From Coriobacteriaceae bacterium (GTDB lineage: Bacteria; Actinomycetota; Coriobacteriia; Coriobacteriales; Atopobiaceae), in contig QOUO01000003.1 in assembly GCA_003862195.1 (NCBI GenBank), forward strand, positions 35,879-99,878: a stretch of DNA of 64,000 nucleotides, read 5' to 3'. Of the stretch, positions 44,735-53,338 are shown in pieces; the first letter of the stretch is position 1, and every line of letters starts with the position of its first letter. A program made the position numbers and the translations under genes. Below the pieces are notes generated by a model that saw only the letters and a program-made list of their open reading frames with translations, was not told the DNA's origin and searched no databases.

Positions 44735-45298
44735 TTAGATGTTGCCAATGTTGTATCTCGAACCCTTCTTGGGACGACCGCCCCGCTGGCGTCCGCTGAG
44801 GCCCGTACCGTCGCCACGCGAGTAGAAGATCGCGAACGGGATGAACGCAATCACGCTCAGGAGGAACGTCGGCAGCGTCCTCTGAACGATCACGTCGAAG
44901 ATGGAGCTCGCCTGACCCACGATGAGCATGGCCAGGTGGTAGAAGAGGCTCACCAGCAGCGCATGTATCGCGTACAGGATCATCGAGGGACCTATCTCCC
45001 CCGCCAGACGGTTCCTGCACTCCATGCCCATCTGGAACGAGGATATGGTGAGCAGCAGCGCCATGAGTCCGATGGGGCCCGTTGTGGACAGGTCGAAGAC
45101 CAGCCCCGCAAGAAACCCGCAGAAGACTCCCGTCCTCCCGCCGATGGTCAGCGCCACCACGGCGGAGAAGATCAGCGCAAAGTTGATGCGGCCGTTTCCA
45201 AGGGCGAGGTTCGGTGCCACGGCGAGCTGCAGCACCAGACAGGCCAGCGCGAGCCAGCCGATGCTCCTCTTGTTCTTGTTGGTGTCCTTGACCTGCAC
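44735..45298 (-). CDS. mreD: Rod shape-determining protein MreD
   Basis: A small integral membrane protein of the elongasome (187 aa) with five or six membrane segments: WLALACLVLQLAVAPNLA, INFALIFSAVVALTIGG, TGVFCGFLAGLVFDLSTTGPIGLMALLLTI (in parts; GFLAGLVFDLSTTGPIGLMA is the family signature), and others. The family diverges strongly and the call rests on the signature plus position between mreC and mrdA. The start is GTG with GGTGAG upstream. The C-terminal tail is basic (GRQRGGRPKKGSR). Confidence 0.9.
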   Translation of the reverse strand: MQVKDTNKNKRSIGWLALACLVLQLAVAPNLALGNGRINFALIFSAVVALTIGGRTGVFCGFLAGLVFDLSTTGPIGLMALLLTISSFQMGMECRNRLAGEIGPSMILYAIHALLVSLFYHLAMLIVGQASSIFDVIVQRTLPTFLLSVIAFIPFAIFYSRGDGTGLSGRQRGGRPKKGSRYNIGNI

Positions 45299-45358
45299 GC
45301 TTACTCACCCACTTCCGATTTGTCGAAAGTCCCTCCGATGCTCCCTAAGGGATGGTTC

Positions 45359-46336
45359 CTAGGAGGAGCTGGAGCTGCTGTCGCTGCTGTCAGAACTCTT
45401 GGAGGAGCTCTTGCTCGAGCTCGAGGAGTCCTGCGAGTCGGCGGACGTGATGTCCTCCGACGTGGCCTGCTGGTCCTCCGTGAGCGACGTGATCACGAGG
45501 ACCTCCTCGAAGTTCTCCGTGGTCGACAGCGGCTTCACGTCGATGTCATAGTAGAGCGCGCCGGCGGACTTGTTTACGCTCATTACGGTGCCGATCGGCA
45601 GGCCCTTTGGGAACACGCCACCCAGGCCACTCGTGACCACGTTGTCTCCCACCTTGACCGACGTGTCGGTGCTGATGAGCGTGAGCTTGAGCGTTCCATC
45701 TGAGCTGCCCTCGAGTATGCCCTGTGCCCTGCTCGACTGGATCATCGCGGAGACCCTGGAGTTCTCGTCCGTCAGAAGCCTGACCGTCGCGGAGGTGCCG
45801 CCACAGCTGATGATCTGCCCAATGGCGCCATTCGAGTCCGTTACGGGCATGCCGACGGCGAGCCCCGAGGTCGATCCCTTGTCGATGGTCACGTCGTCGC
45901 TCCAGGAGGACGTTGCCCCAGAGATCACCCTCGCGGCCGTGGACTTCAGCTTGTAGGTACTCTGGAGCGCAAGCAGCTTCTCGAGCCGCTCGGAGGTCTT
46001 CTCAGCCTCCTTGAGCTTCACGTTGCTCGCCTTGAGCTTCGCGTTCTCCGACTTGAGCTCCGACAGCGACTTCTGGTTCGCCGTCAGGTTCGAGAATATG
46101 TTCCCGAGTCCCTGGAACGGAGCCGTCACGACGACCCCCACATAGCGTACGGGCGTGGTGATCGTGGAGTACACGCTCCTGACGCCCGTGAAGAACCCGC
46201 CATTGGACTCGCGCGCGCTCATGGTGAACATGACGAGGGAGAGAACGACGAGAACCACCGCAAGGCGGCTCCCGTTTCCCTGCGTATCCTTATGCAGACC
46301 CGAGGAGGACAGGCCTCCCCCGTTCATAGTCGGCAA
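45359..46336 (-). CDS. mreC: Rod shape-determining protein MreC
   Basis: A bitopic membrane protein that bridges MreB to the extracytoplasmic wall enzymes. A cytoplasmic N-terminus is followed by a membrane helix (LAVVLVVLSLVMFTM, about 25-40), a coiled coil (LSELKSENAKLKASNVKLKEAEKTSERLEKLL in parts; about 85-120), and the two-barrel region with GMPVTDSNGAIGQII, DENSRVSAMIQSSRAQGIL and VTSGLGGVFPKGLPIGTV. The last 35 residues are a Ser/Asp/Lys tract (DSQDSSSSSKSS and further Ser runs), not part of the standard fold. The start is uncertain: TTG 46334-46336 (AGGTGG upstream), GTG 9 bases earlier or ATG 9 bases later. mreB lies 12 bp upstream. Confidence 0.93.
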   Translation of the reverse strand: MPTMNGGGLSSSGLHKDTQGNGSRLAVVLVVLSLVMFTMSARESNGGFFTGVRSVYSTITTPVRYVGVVVTAPFQGLGNIFSNLTANQKSLSELKSENAKLKASNVKLKEAEKTSERLEKLLALQSTYKLKSTAARVISGATSSWSDDVTIDKGSTSGLAVGMPVTDSNGAIGQIISCGGTSATVRLLTDENSRVSAMIQSSRAQGILEGSSDGTLKLTLISTDTSVKVGDNVVTSGLGGVFPKGLPIGTVMSVNKSAGALYYDIDVKPLSTTENFEEVLVITSLTEDQQATSEDITSADSQDSSSSSKSSSKSSDSSDSSSSSS

Positions 46337-46348
46337 TCGCCCCACCTG

Positions 46349-47392
46349 CTAGCTTGCGCTCTGGACAAAGCCGCCGGAGAGCGCGTTGGCCTCGAGCACC
46401 TTTGCACAGCCGTTCACCACGTTCTCGAGCGCCGTGGGGCTCACGTTCACGGGGACTCCGGTCTCCTCGCGGAGCCTCTGGTCGAGGCCGCGGAGCATGC
46501 CGCCGCCACCCGTCAGGAGCACACCATAGTACATGAGGTCCGATGCAAGATCGGGAGGCGTCACGTCGAGTGCGTCCTTAACGGCCTTCGTGACCTCGTC
46601 GAGGGGCTTGTCCAGGGCACGCCTGATCTCCTCCGACTCGATCCTGACGCTCTTGGGCAGACCACTCATCACGTCGCGGCCGTTGACCTCGACGTCGAGC
46701 TCCTCCGCAAGCGGCGCGGCGGATCCGACCTTGATCTTGATGTCCTCAGCGGTCCTCTCGCCGATCGAGAGGTTGTACGCGTCGCGGACGTGCTCGAGGA
46801 TCGTCTGGTCGAACTCGTCGCCAGCGACGCGAATCGACTGCGACACGACGATACCGCCCATTGCGATGACGGCGACCTCGGTCGTACCGCCACCGATGTC
46901 GACGACCATGGAACCCGTCGGGTCCTCGATGGGCAGGTCGGCGCCGATGGCCGCGGCCATGGGCTCCTCGATGAGGTATGCCTGCCTCGCGCCGGCCGAG
47001 ATCGTGGCCTCGAAGACCGCGCGCTTCTCGACGGACGTGACGCCGGACGGAACGCAGATGACGACCCTCGGCCTCGGGGACCAGGGATAGCGCCGCGTCC
47101 CGCGGGCTTTCTCTATGAAGTAGCGGAGCATGACCTCCGTGACGTCAAAGTCGGCGATGACGCCGTCCTTGAGCGGGCGCTCCGCGATGATCGAGCCAGG
47201 AGTCCTGCCGATCATGCGCTTTGCATCGGCACCGACGGCAAGGACCCTGTCCTCGCTCTTGTCGATGGCAACGACGGAGGGCTCGTTGAGCACGATGCCA
47301 CGGCCGCGAACGGCCACGAGCGTGTTGGCGGTGCCCAGGTCGATGGCGAGGTCTCCGTCATTTTCGCCGAAGAGTGAGTCGATGATCGACAT
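46349..47392 (-). CDS. mreB: Rod shape-determining protein MreB
   Basis: A bacterial actin that orients wall synthesis along the rod. The 347-aa product has phosphate-1 LAIDLGTANTLVAVRGRGIV (split: AIDLGTANTLV), VVICVPSGVTSVEKRAV, the phosphate-2 region MVVDIGGGTTEVAVIAMGGIV (DIGGGTTEVA) and the adenosine motif LLTGGGGMLRGLDQRL. The DLGTANTLV start and absence of insertions are typical. It is 56 bp downstream of the TPR gene start region and leads mreC. Confidence 0.97.
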   Translation of the reverse strand: MSIIDSLFGENDGDLAIDLGTANTLVAVRGRGIVLNEPSVVAIDKSEDRVLAVGADAKRMIGRTPGSIIAERPLKDGVIADFDVTEVMLRYFIEKARGTRRYPWSPRPRVVICVPSGVTSVEKRAVFEATISAGARQAYLIEEPMAAAIGADLPIEDPTGSMVVDIGGGTTEVAVIAMGGIVVSQSIRVAGDEFDQTILEHVRDAYNLSIGERTAEDIKIKVGSAAPLAEELDVEVNGRDVMSGLPKSVRIESEEIRRALDKPLDEVTKAVKDALDVTPPDLASDLMYYGVLLTGGGGMLRGLDQRLREETGVPVNVSPTALENVVNGCAKVLEANALSGGFVQSAS

Positions 47393-47453
47393 TGCTTCCT
47401 ATCCTATTCCCATACGGGCAGCCCTGCCCGAGGCCAATCGTGAATCCTTTGGG

Positions 47454-48893
47454 CTACTCGCCCGTAGAGATGGTACCCGTGGTGGAGCCACTCTGAGACG
47501 TCGAGGAGCTACTGGACACGTCAGTTCCACTATTCGAGCTCGTGGAAGAGTCCGCACTCGACGTGGACGAGTCGCTCACGGACGCGTCGGAACCGTTGCT
47601 CGAGGCGTACAGGGGCGTCACGGCCGAGACCTTCCAGCCGATGCCATCCCTCACGAGCGTGATCTTGTAGCTCTGGGTTCCGCCAGCGGAGAGCGTCGCG
47701 GTCGCGGTGACGGTGGACGTGCGCATCGACTTATCCAGGCCGTCGATCGTGACCTTCGAGGTGCTCGTGGGAAGGAGACTCTTGATCTGCGAGCGCTCCG
47801 AGCTGGAGAGGCTGGAGCTCAGGTAGCTCGAGACGTCCTTGCTCGAGGAGCCAGCCGTGAAGAGGTCCTCGACGACGGACTGCTGCGTGGGCCAGCCATA
47901 GCCCTTGTAGTACGCAAACCCAGCGACTCCGGCCGCGATGATCAGGATGATGAGGATGGTCAGGAACGCCTTCAGGCCACGGTGGCTCTTCTTGCGCCTC
48001 ACCTTACGCTCCTTGCGGGCCTTCTTGTCCTGCGCGACGAGGTCCTCCTCCTTGACGGAGAAGAAGCCGGTGTCCTCGGGAGAGGGCATGAACTCGCCCG
48101 TCTGTCCCGTGGGGTCGAGCGGGTCGATCGCGGCGCCGGTGCCATAGCCGGCGGCGGCGAGAAACGCGTCGGTCTCGGAGGGAGAGCCGTCAGTAATGGC
48201 GGCAACGGCCTTCTTGGCCGCCTCGAACGCTGCCTGCGCCTCGGGCTTGAGCTTGTAGGAGCCGTCCTTCGTCGCACGGGAGAAGGCGTCCACTGCCTCG
48301 GTCATGCGGTTCGCGGCGACGTAGGCGAGGCCGAGGTCACCGTAGATCTCGTTCTGGCTCTCTGCGGGAGTCGTGAAGTCGAGCGCGGTGCGGTACGCCT
48401 CGACGGCGTCGACAGCACGTCCCATCTGCATGAAGCATCCGCCGAGGTTCTTGAGCGCGGAGCTGGGATCGGGGTTCTTCTCGTCGATTGCGGCGTTCCT
48501 GTATGCGACGCCCGCATCACGAACGTTGCCGACGCGCATATAGGCGTTGCCAAGCGCCGTGTAGGCCTTGTAGGGAGTCGGGTAGTCCTCGTCCTTGATG
48601 GCGAGCGACAGGGACGCGATTGCCTCCTGGGGCTTGTTCGCGGCGAGAAGGGCGCGGCCGCGGTTGCACGCGAGTGCGCCGGAGTGGCCGTAGTTTGCGT
48701 CCCCGAGGGCGTTGCCGTAAGAATTTGCTGCCTCGGCGTAGCGGCCGAGCTTCATGAGGCAGTTGCCGAGCAGGTGATCGACAGCGCCAGACACCTCTCC
48801 CGGGGCCTTTGCGGCCGAGAGCTGAGCCACGGCGCCAGCGAAGTCCCCACGCTTGTACGCGTTTTTGCCGGCTTCGAATGCTTGCTGATTCAT
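47454..48893 (-). CDS. TPR-repeat bitopic membrane protein of unknown function
   Basis: A 479-aa protein beginning with about six tetratricopeptide repeats (residues 1-225; pairs such as AFEAGKNAYKRGDFAGAVAQL and LGNCLMKLGRYAEAANSY). A charged linker (KARKERKVRRKKSH) precedes one membrane helix at about 308-328 (FLTILIILIIAAGVAGFAYYK). A domain of about 110 residues outside the membrane follows (VEDLFTAGSSSKDVSSYL; TVTATATLSAGGTQSYKITLV) and then a Ser/Thr/Asp tail of about 50 residues. TPR would be cytoplasmic and the rest extracellular. It sits directly upstream of mreB, which suggests but does not prove a link to the elongasome. ATG follows AAAGGGG. Confidence 0.8.
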   Translation of the reverse strand: MNQQAFEAGKNAYKRGDFAGAVAQLSAAKAPGEVSGAVDHLLGNCLMKLGRYAEAANSYGNALGDANYGHSGALACNRGRALLAANKPQEAIASLSLAIKDEDYPTPYKAYTALGNAYMRVGNVRDAGVAYRNAAIDEKNPDPSSALKNLGGCFMQMGRAVDAVEAYRTALDFTTPAESQNEIYGDLGLAYVAANRMTEAVDAFSRATKDGSYKLKPEAQAAFEAAKKAVAAITDGSPSETDAFLAAAGYGTGAAIDPLDPTGQTGEFMPSPEDTGFFSVKEEDLVAQDKKARKERKVRRKKSHRGLKAFLTILIILIIAAGVAGFAYYKGYGWPTQQSVVEDLFTAGSSSKDVSSYLSSSLSSSERSQIKSLLPTSTSKVTIDGLDKSMRTSTVTATATLSAGGTQSYKITLVRDGIGWKVSAVTPLYASSNGSDASVSDSSTSSADSSTSSNSGTDVSSSSSTSQSGSTTGTISTGE

Positions 48894-48929
48894 AGTGCCC
48901 CTTTACCGAGTGTTTATAGAAGTTTCTGG

Positions 48930-49475
48930 CTACTCAGCGTGCTCGATCCTGATCGACTCGATCACGTCGCCGGCCCGAAGGCTCTTGACGACGTCAAGCC
49001 CCTCGATGGTGTTGCCGAACACCGTGTAGTTGGGATCGAGGAAGTGCTGGGCGCCCAGGCAGAAGTAGAACTGCGACCCTGCCGAGTCTGGATTCTGCGA
49101 GCGCGCCATCGCGAGCGCGCCGTCCACGTGGCTGTTGCGGGGATTGGTGTCGTACTCGTGCTTGATGCGATACCCGGGGCCGCCCGTGCCGGGCATTCCG
49201 TCGGGACCGGCGACGCCCGCCGCGACCTGCTCCGGTGTCATGTCCCTGGTGTTGGGGCATCCGCCCTGGATCACGAAGTCCGGGACGTAGCGATGGAACT
49301 TCAGTCCGTCGTAGAAGCCGGAGCTGGCAAGCTCGCAGAAGTTTGCCACGTGAATCGGTGCGCCGTCGCCATCGAGACGCGCCTTGATGGTGCCCTTGCT
49401 CGTCTCGAACACGGCCACCTCGTCACCCGCGACCTCGTACTCGGGCGTGTAGACGGGCTCCAAGAAGAATCCCAT
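48930..49475 (-). CDS. Cyclophilin-type peptidyl-prolyl cis-trans isomerase
   Basis: Catalyses proline isomerisation during protein folding. The 181-aa protein has the cyclophilin core: VAVFETSKGTIKARLDG, FYDGLKFHRYVPDFVIQGGCP, GYRIKHEYD, ALAMARSQNPDSAGSQFYFCLG, and FGNTIEGLDVV. The active-site Arg lies in FHRYVP. There is no signal peptide, so it is probably cytoplasmic. The start is the ATG preceded by GGAGGGAC; an upstream frame of 42 bases is less likely. A minus-strand TAGAAT at 49532-49537 may belong to its promoter. Confidence 0.93.
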   Translation of the reverse strand: MGFFLEPVYTPEYEVAGDEVAVFETSKGTIKARLDGDGAPIHVANFCELASSGFYDGLKFHRYVPDFVIQGGCPNTRDMTPEQVAAGVAGPDGMPGTGGPGYRIKHEYDTNPRNSHVDGALAMARSQNPDSAGSQFYFCLGAQHFLDPNYTVFGNTIEGLDVVKSLRAGDVIESIRIEHAE

Positions 49476-49582
49476 GTCAGTCCCTCCAGAATGCAGGCCA
49501 TATCCCTGGCTCGCCATCGTTCATCCAACCAATTCTAGCAGCAGGGATATTGTTTCACATATTCGGCAGAACGCTACCGTGC

Positions 49583-50584
49583 CTAGCTCGATTTCTTCTG
49601 GGGCTTCCAATCCTTGTAGTTATCCTCAAAGAGCTTCTTGTACCGGTCGGTTATTGAGCTTCCGTCGGTGTCCGTGAGCGGCTCCGCGATGATCTTCTGG
49701 TCCGCCTGCGGGTCGGACGACTTGGCGGAGCGCTTCCACGCGTCGTAGAGCGCATCCATCCTGTTGCGCATGTAGTTGCCGAGCGACGTGAGGTTGTTTG
49801 CGTCGTCGGTGTAGGTGCCCGACGTGACGTCTATCTGCTTGATGTCGCTGATGAGGTTGCTGATCTCGTACACGAGCGCCTGCGCGTTGTCGCAGCCCGC
49901 CTGACGCTCCGTCTGCGTACCGGAATAGGCGATCTTGTCGAAGTTCTTCTCGCTCGCGTCGACCTTTGCCTCCAGCTTCACGAGCTTCTTGTACGCGCTC
50001 GAGAGCTTCTTGTACGTGGCGTCGTCGCCCGAAGTCACCTTCTGGGAATCGGAGCTCGACGAGGAGTCCTGGCCCTTGAGCTCGGTGATCTTGCCCGGGT
50101 AGCCGGCCATGGAGGTGTTCGCGTCCGTCTTGGCACGAGTGTCGAACGCCTGGGGGTTCCAGGGATGGGTGACGAGAAGGACGAATCCGCACACGGCCGC
50201 CACGGCTATGGCCATGGTGATCACCATCACGCGGGCGCGCGGCATGCGGTCGTGCTCCGCGACGGGGCTGTCGCCGTCGTCCTCCGGCGGGATGGCGCTC
50301 TCGATGCGCGGCATCACGTTGGTGCGCTCGCGGTCGGAGTTGAGGTCGCCCGTCGCCTCGCCCGCCTCGATCGCACTCTGGCGAGGGTCGGCATCGTCCG
50401 TCTGGCCCACGGGCATCCCGCAGTGCGGGCACACCGTCGCGCCATCGGGAACAAGCGAACCGCAGCTCTCGCACCACACGCCCTCGGCCTTATGGGGCTT
50501 TGCGGGGTGCTCGAGGTCGACGTGACACGCCGGGCACTTTGCCAGGCCGTCAGGTATGTTCGAGCCGCAGTTGGGACAAATCAC
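49583..50584 (-). CDS. Zinc-ribbon bitopic membrane protein of unknown function
   Basis: A 333-aa protein with two N-terminal zinc ribbons, CPNCGSNIPDGLAKCPAC (about 3-20) and CESCGSLVPDGATVCPHCG (about 38-56), each with four Cys or three Cys plus His. A disordered charged linker, one membrane helix at about 121-143 (VMVITMAIAVAAVCGFVLLV), and an extracytoplasmic alpha-helical domain (LSSAYKKLVKLEAKVDASEK; IKQIDVTSGTYTDDANNLTS in part) follow. The start is GTG at 50582-50584 with GGAGG upstream. I do not recognise a characterised family member. The zinc ribbons would face the cytoplasm. A peptidyl-prolyl isomerase and the TPR membrane protein follow on the same strand. Confidence 0.75.
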   Translation of the reverse strand: MICPNCGSNIPDGLAKCPACHVDLEHPAKPHKAEGVWCESCGSLVPDGATVCPHCGMPVGQTDDADPRQSAIEAGEATGDLNSDRERTNVMPRIESAIPPEDDGDSPVAEHDRMPRARVMVITMAIAVAAVCGFVLLVTHPWNPQAFDTRAKTDANTSMAGYPGKITELKGQDSSSSSDSQKVTSGDDATYKKLSSAYKKLVKLEAKVDASEKNFDKIAYSGTQTERQAGCDNAQALVYEISNLISDIKQIDVTSGTYTDDANNLTSLGNYMRNRMDALYDAWKRSAKSSDPQADQKIIAEPLTDTDGSSITDRYKKLFEDNYKDWKPQKKSS

Positions 50585-50617
50585 GATTGATGACCTCCAG
50601 GTCACGAGCACTGGAAG

Positions 50618-50652
50618 GGTCGCCCCGTCGCCTTGTGGACGGCGGGGCGACC
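50618..50652 (-). terminator. Terminator-like hairpin after acnA
   Basis: A minus-strand stem with arms GGTCGCCCCG and CGGGGCGACC (10 bp) encloses a 15-nt loop. Only TTCC follows, so termination may be weak. It lies 4 bp past the acnA stop. Confidence 0.45.
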
Positions 50653-50656
50653 GACG

Positions 50657-53338
50657 TTACTCCGAAAGCTCCTCGAGAACGTACGGCAGGATGCCGCCCG
50701 CAGAAAGATAACCGCCCTCCATGGGCGTGTCCACCCTCACCACGCAGTCGAACACAATCTTCTCCCCGTTCGGCTTCGTAGCCGTCACGGTCGCCTTGCG
50801 GTCGCGGGGCAGGCCCTCAGACACGTCGACGGGCGTGACATCGAAGGTCTCCGTGCCGTCGAGACCAAGGCTCTCGGCGGAGTCGCCGTCCTGGAACTGG
50901 AGGGGCAGCACGCCCATCTGCACGAGGTTCGAACGGTGGATCCTCTCGAAGCTCTGCGCGATGACGGCCCTGACGCCCAGGAGCGCCGGACCCTTGCCCG
51001 CCCAGTCGCGGCTCGAGCCGGAGCCGTAGAGCTTGCCGGCCACGACGACCAGGGGCACTCCGTGCTCGCGGTAGTCGACGGACGCGTCGTATATGCTCTT
51101 GACTTCGCCGTCCAGGAAGTCCCTGGTCCAACCGCCCTTGCGGCCGTCCGCGAGCGCGTTGGAGAGCTTGACGTTGGCAAAGGTGCCGCGCGCCATGACC
51201 TCGTGGTTGCCGCGGCGGCTGCCGTACGTGTTGAAGTCCCTGGGCTCGATACCGTGCTCGCGCAGGTAGCGCGCCGCGGGCGAGTCGGGCGCGATGGCGC
51301 CGGCGGGCGAGATGTGGTCCGTTGTGACGAAGTCGCCCAGCAGCGCGAGCGCGCGGGCGCCCCTCACCTCGATCACGTCGGTCGGACGAGCGATGTCGAA
51401 GTACGGCGCACGCCTCACGTACGTGGACTTGGGGTCCCAGTCGAAGGTGCTGCTCTTGCCCGCGTCGATCTGCCTCCACACGCGCGAGCCCTCGAACAGG
51501 CTCTTCTCGCCCTCGCTGAAGAGCTCGGGTGTGAGCTGCGCGTCCAGGACCGCCTTGACCTCGGCGTCCGTGGGCATGACGTCCGAAAGCATGACGGGCT
51601 TGCCGTCGCCGTCGAGGCCGAGGGGCTCGTTTGCGAGGTCGACGTCCACGGTGCCCACGAGCGCGTAGGCGACCACGAGCGCTGGCTGCATGAGATAGTT
51701 CTGGCTCACGTAGGGCGAGATGCGGCCCTCGAAGTTCCTGTTGCCGGAAAGCACGCTCGTGAGCTCAATCCTGGAGGAGAGCTCCTTGAGTGCGGGAAGG
51801 ATGTCGCCGGAGTTGCCGATGCAGCTCATGCAGCCAAATCCGCAGGTGTAGAACCCAAGCTTGCGCAGCGGCTCCGCGAGGCCGGAGCGCGCGAGCAGAA
51901 GCGACGTCACCCTGGAGCCGGGCGCGAGGATGCGCTTGACCCACGGCTTGGTGGCAAGCCCGCGCTCGCAGGCCTTCCGCGCGAGCAGGCCGGCCGCGAC
52001 CATCATGGCGGGGTCGGTCGCCGTGGTGCAGCTGGTGATGGCCGCGATCGCGATGGTGCCGTGGCCGAGGCTCACGTCCTTCTCGCCCACCTTGACGTCG
52101 AAGCGCTCGGCGGGGTCCTTGACGCCGTGGGCGGCGAGGGAGGACGAGAAGCGCTCCCTCAGGGTCGCGGGCGTCACGCGGTCGTGCGGCTTGGACGGGC
52201 CGGCGAGGCTCGTCTGGACGGTCGCGAGGTCGAGCTCGACCGTGCGCGAGTACGTGCGGCCGCTGGTGGCGCCAAAGACGCCCTGCATGCCGAGGTAGGA
52301 CCTGATGAGCCCGACGCGGGCCTCGCTCCTGCCCGTGAGGGTGAGGTAGTCGACGGACTGCTCGTCCACCGGGAAGAGCGTGGTCGTGGCGCCGTACTCC
52401 GGCGTCATGTTGGCGACGCAGGCGCGCTGCGTCGCGGTGAGCGTTGCCGCGCCGTCGCCCGTGACCTCCACGAGCGTGCCGACGACGCCCTCCGCGCGCA
52501 GGCGCTGCGCCACCGTGAGCGCGAGGTCCATGCCGCTCACGCCGTCGCGCAGCCTGCCCGTGAGGCGCAGCTCCACGACGGGCGGCACGAGCATCGTGAT
52601 GGGCTGGCCGAGCGCCGCGGCCTCGGCCTCGATGCCGCCCACGCCCCAGCCGAGCACGCCGAGGCCGTTTGCCGTGGTGGTGTGCGAGTCGGTGCCGACC
52701 AGCGTGTCGAAGCACGCGACCGGCAGCTCCTCGCTGGAGAGCGTGTCCCTGCTCACGACCTCGCTGAAGCGCTCCATGTTGAGCTGGTGGCAGATACCCT
52801 CCCCGGGCGGCACGATGCGCACGTTGTCGAAGGAGTTGGCGGCCCACTTGAGGAACGCGAAGCGCTCGTGGTTGCGCTCTGCCTCGCGCCGCTGGTTCTT
52901 CTCGACCGCGTCGTCCTCGCCCGTGACGTCCGCGATGACGGAGTGGTCCACCACCAGCGTGCACGGGATGCGCGGGCTCACCTTTGCGGGGTCGCCGCCG
53001 CGGGCGACCATGGCGTCGCGCATGGCCGCGAAGTCCACGAAGACCGGCACGCCCGTGAAGTCCTGGAAGAGCACGCGTGACGGCATGAAGGGGATCTCCT
53101 CGCCCTGCTTGCCGGCAAGGCCCGCCTCGACCACGCGCCGTGCGAGCTCCGTCGCCTCCTCGTCAGTGGACGCCCTGCGCACGCAGTTCTCGAGCAGCGT
53201 CACGAGTGCCCTGGGCAGCCTCGACGCGCCGGGGATGGCGGACACGTCGTAGGCGAGGAAGCTCTTCTCCCCCACCTCCAGGCGCTTGGGCCTGCGTGCG
53301 GCGCTAACCGCGTCTGCGAACTCTTTGCTCACGCTCAT
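50657..53338 (-). CDS. acnA: Aconitate hydratase A
   Basis: Isomerises citrate and isocitrate with a [4Fe-4S] cluster. The 893-aa monomer has VPVFVDFAAMRD, DTLVGTDSHTTTANGLGVLGWGVGGIEAEA (in parts, TDSHTTTANGLGVLGWG), CTTATDPAMMVAAGLLARKA, and the cluster Cys region CGFGCMSCIGNSGD; the swivel domain carries YGSRRGNHEVMARGTFANV (GSRRGNHEVM) and VVAGKLYGSGSSRDWAGKGP. The start ATG (GGAG upstream) lies inside the ATPase gene, a 35-base overlap, which is rare and suggests translational coupling. In a fermentative organism aconitase probably serves 2-oxoglutarate and glutamate synthesis; that is inference. Confidence 0.95.
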   Translation of the reverse strand: MSVSKEFADAVSAARRPKRLEVGEKSFLAYDVSAIPGASRLPRALVTLLENCVRRASTDEEATELARRVVEAGLAGKQGEEIPFMPSRVLFQDFTGVPVFVDFAAMRDAMVARGGDPAKVSPRIPCTLVVDHSVIADVTGEDDAVEKNQRREAERNHERFAFLKWAANSFDNVRIVPPGEGICHQLNMERFSEVVSRDTLSSEELPVACFDTLVGTDSHTTTANGLGVLGWGVGGIEAEAAALGQPITMLVPPVVELRLTGRLRDGVSGMDLALTVAQRLRAEGVVGTLVEVTGDGAATLTATQRACVANMTPEYGATTTLFPVDEQSVDYLTLTGRSEARVGLIRSYLGMQGVFGATSGRTYSRTVELDLATVQTSLAGPSKPHDRVTPATLRERFSSSLAAHGVKDPAERFDVKVGEKDVSLGHGTIAIAAITSCTTATDPAMMVAAGLLARKACERGLATKPWVKRILAPGSRVTSLLLARSGLAEPLRKLGFYTCGFGCMSCIGNSGDILPALKELSSRIELTSVLSGNRNFEGRISPYVSQNYLMQPALVVAYALVGTVDVDLANEPLGLDGDGKPVMLSDVMPTDAEVKAVLDAQLTPELFSEGEKSLFEGSRVWRQIDAGKSSTFDWDPKSTYVRRAPYFDIARPTDVIEVRGARALALLGDFVTTDHISPAGAIAPDSPAARYLREHGIEPRDFNTYGSRRGNHEVMARGTFANVKLSNALADGRKGGWTRDFLDGEVKSIYDASVDYREHGVPLVVVAGKLYGSGSSRDWAGKGPALLGVRAVIAQSFERIHRSNLVQMGVLPLQFQDGDSAESLGLDGTETFDVTPVDVSEGLPRDRKATVTATKPNGEKIVFDCVVRVDTPMEGGYLSAGGILPYVLEELSE

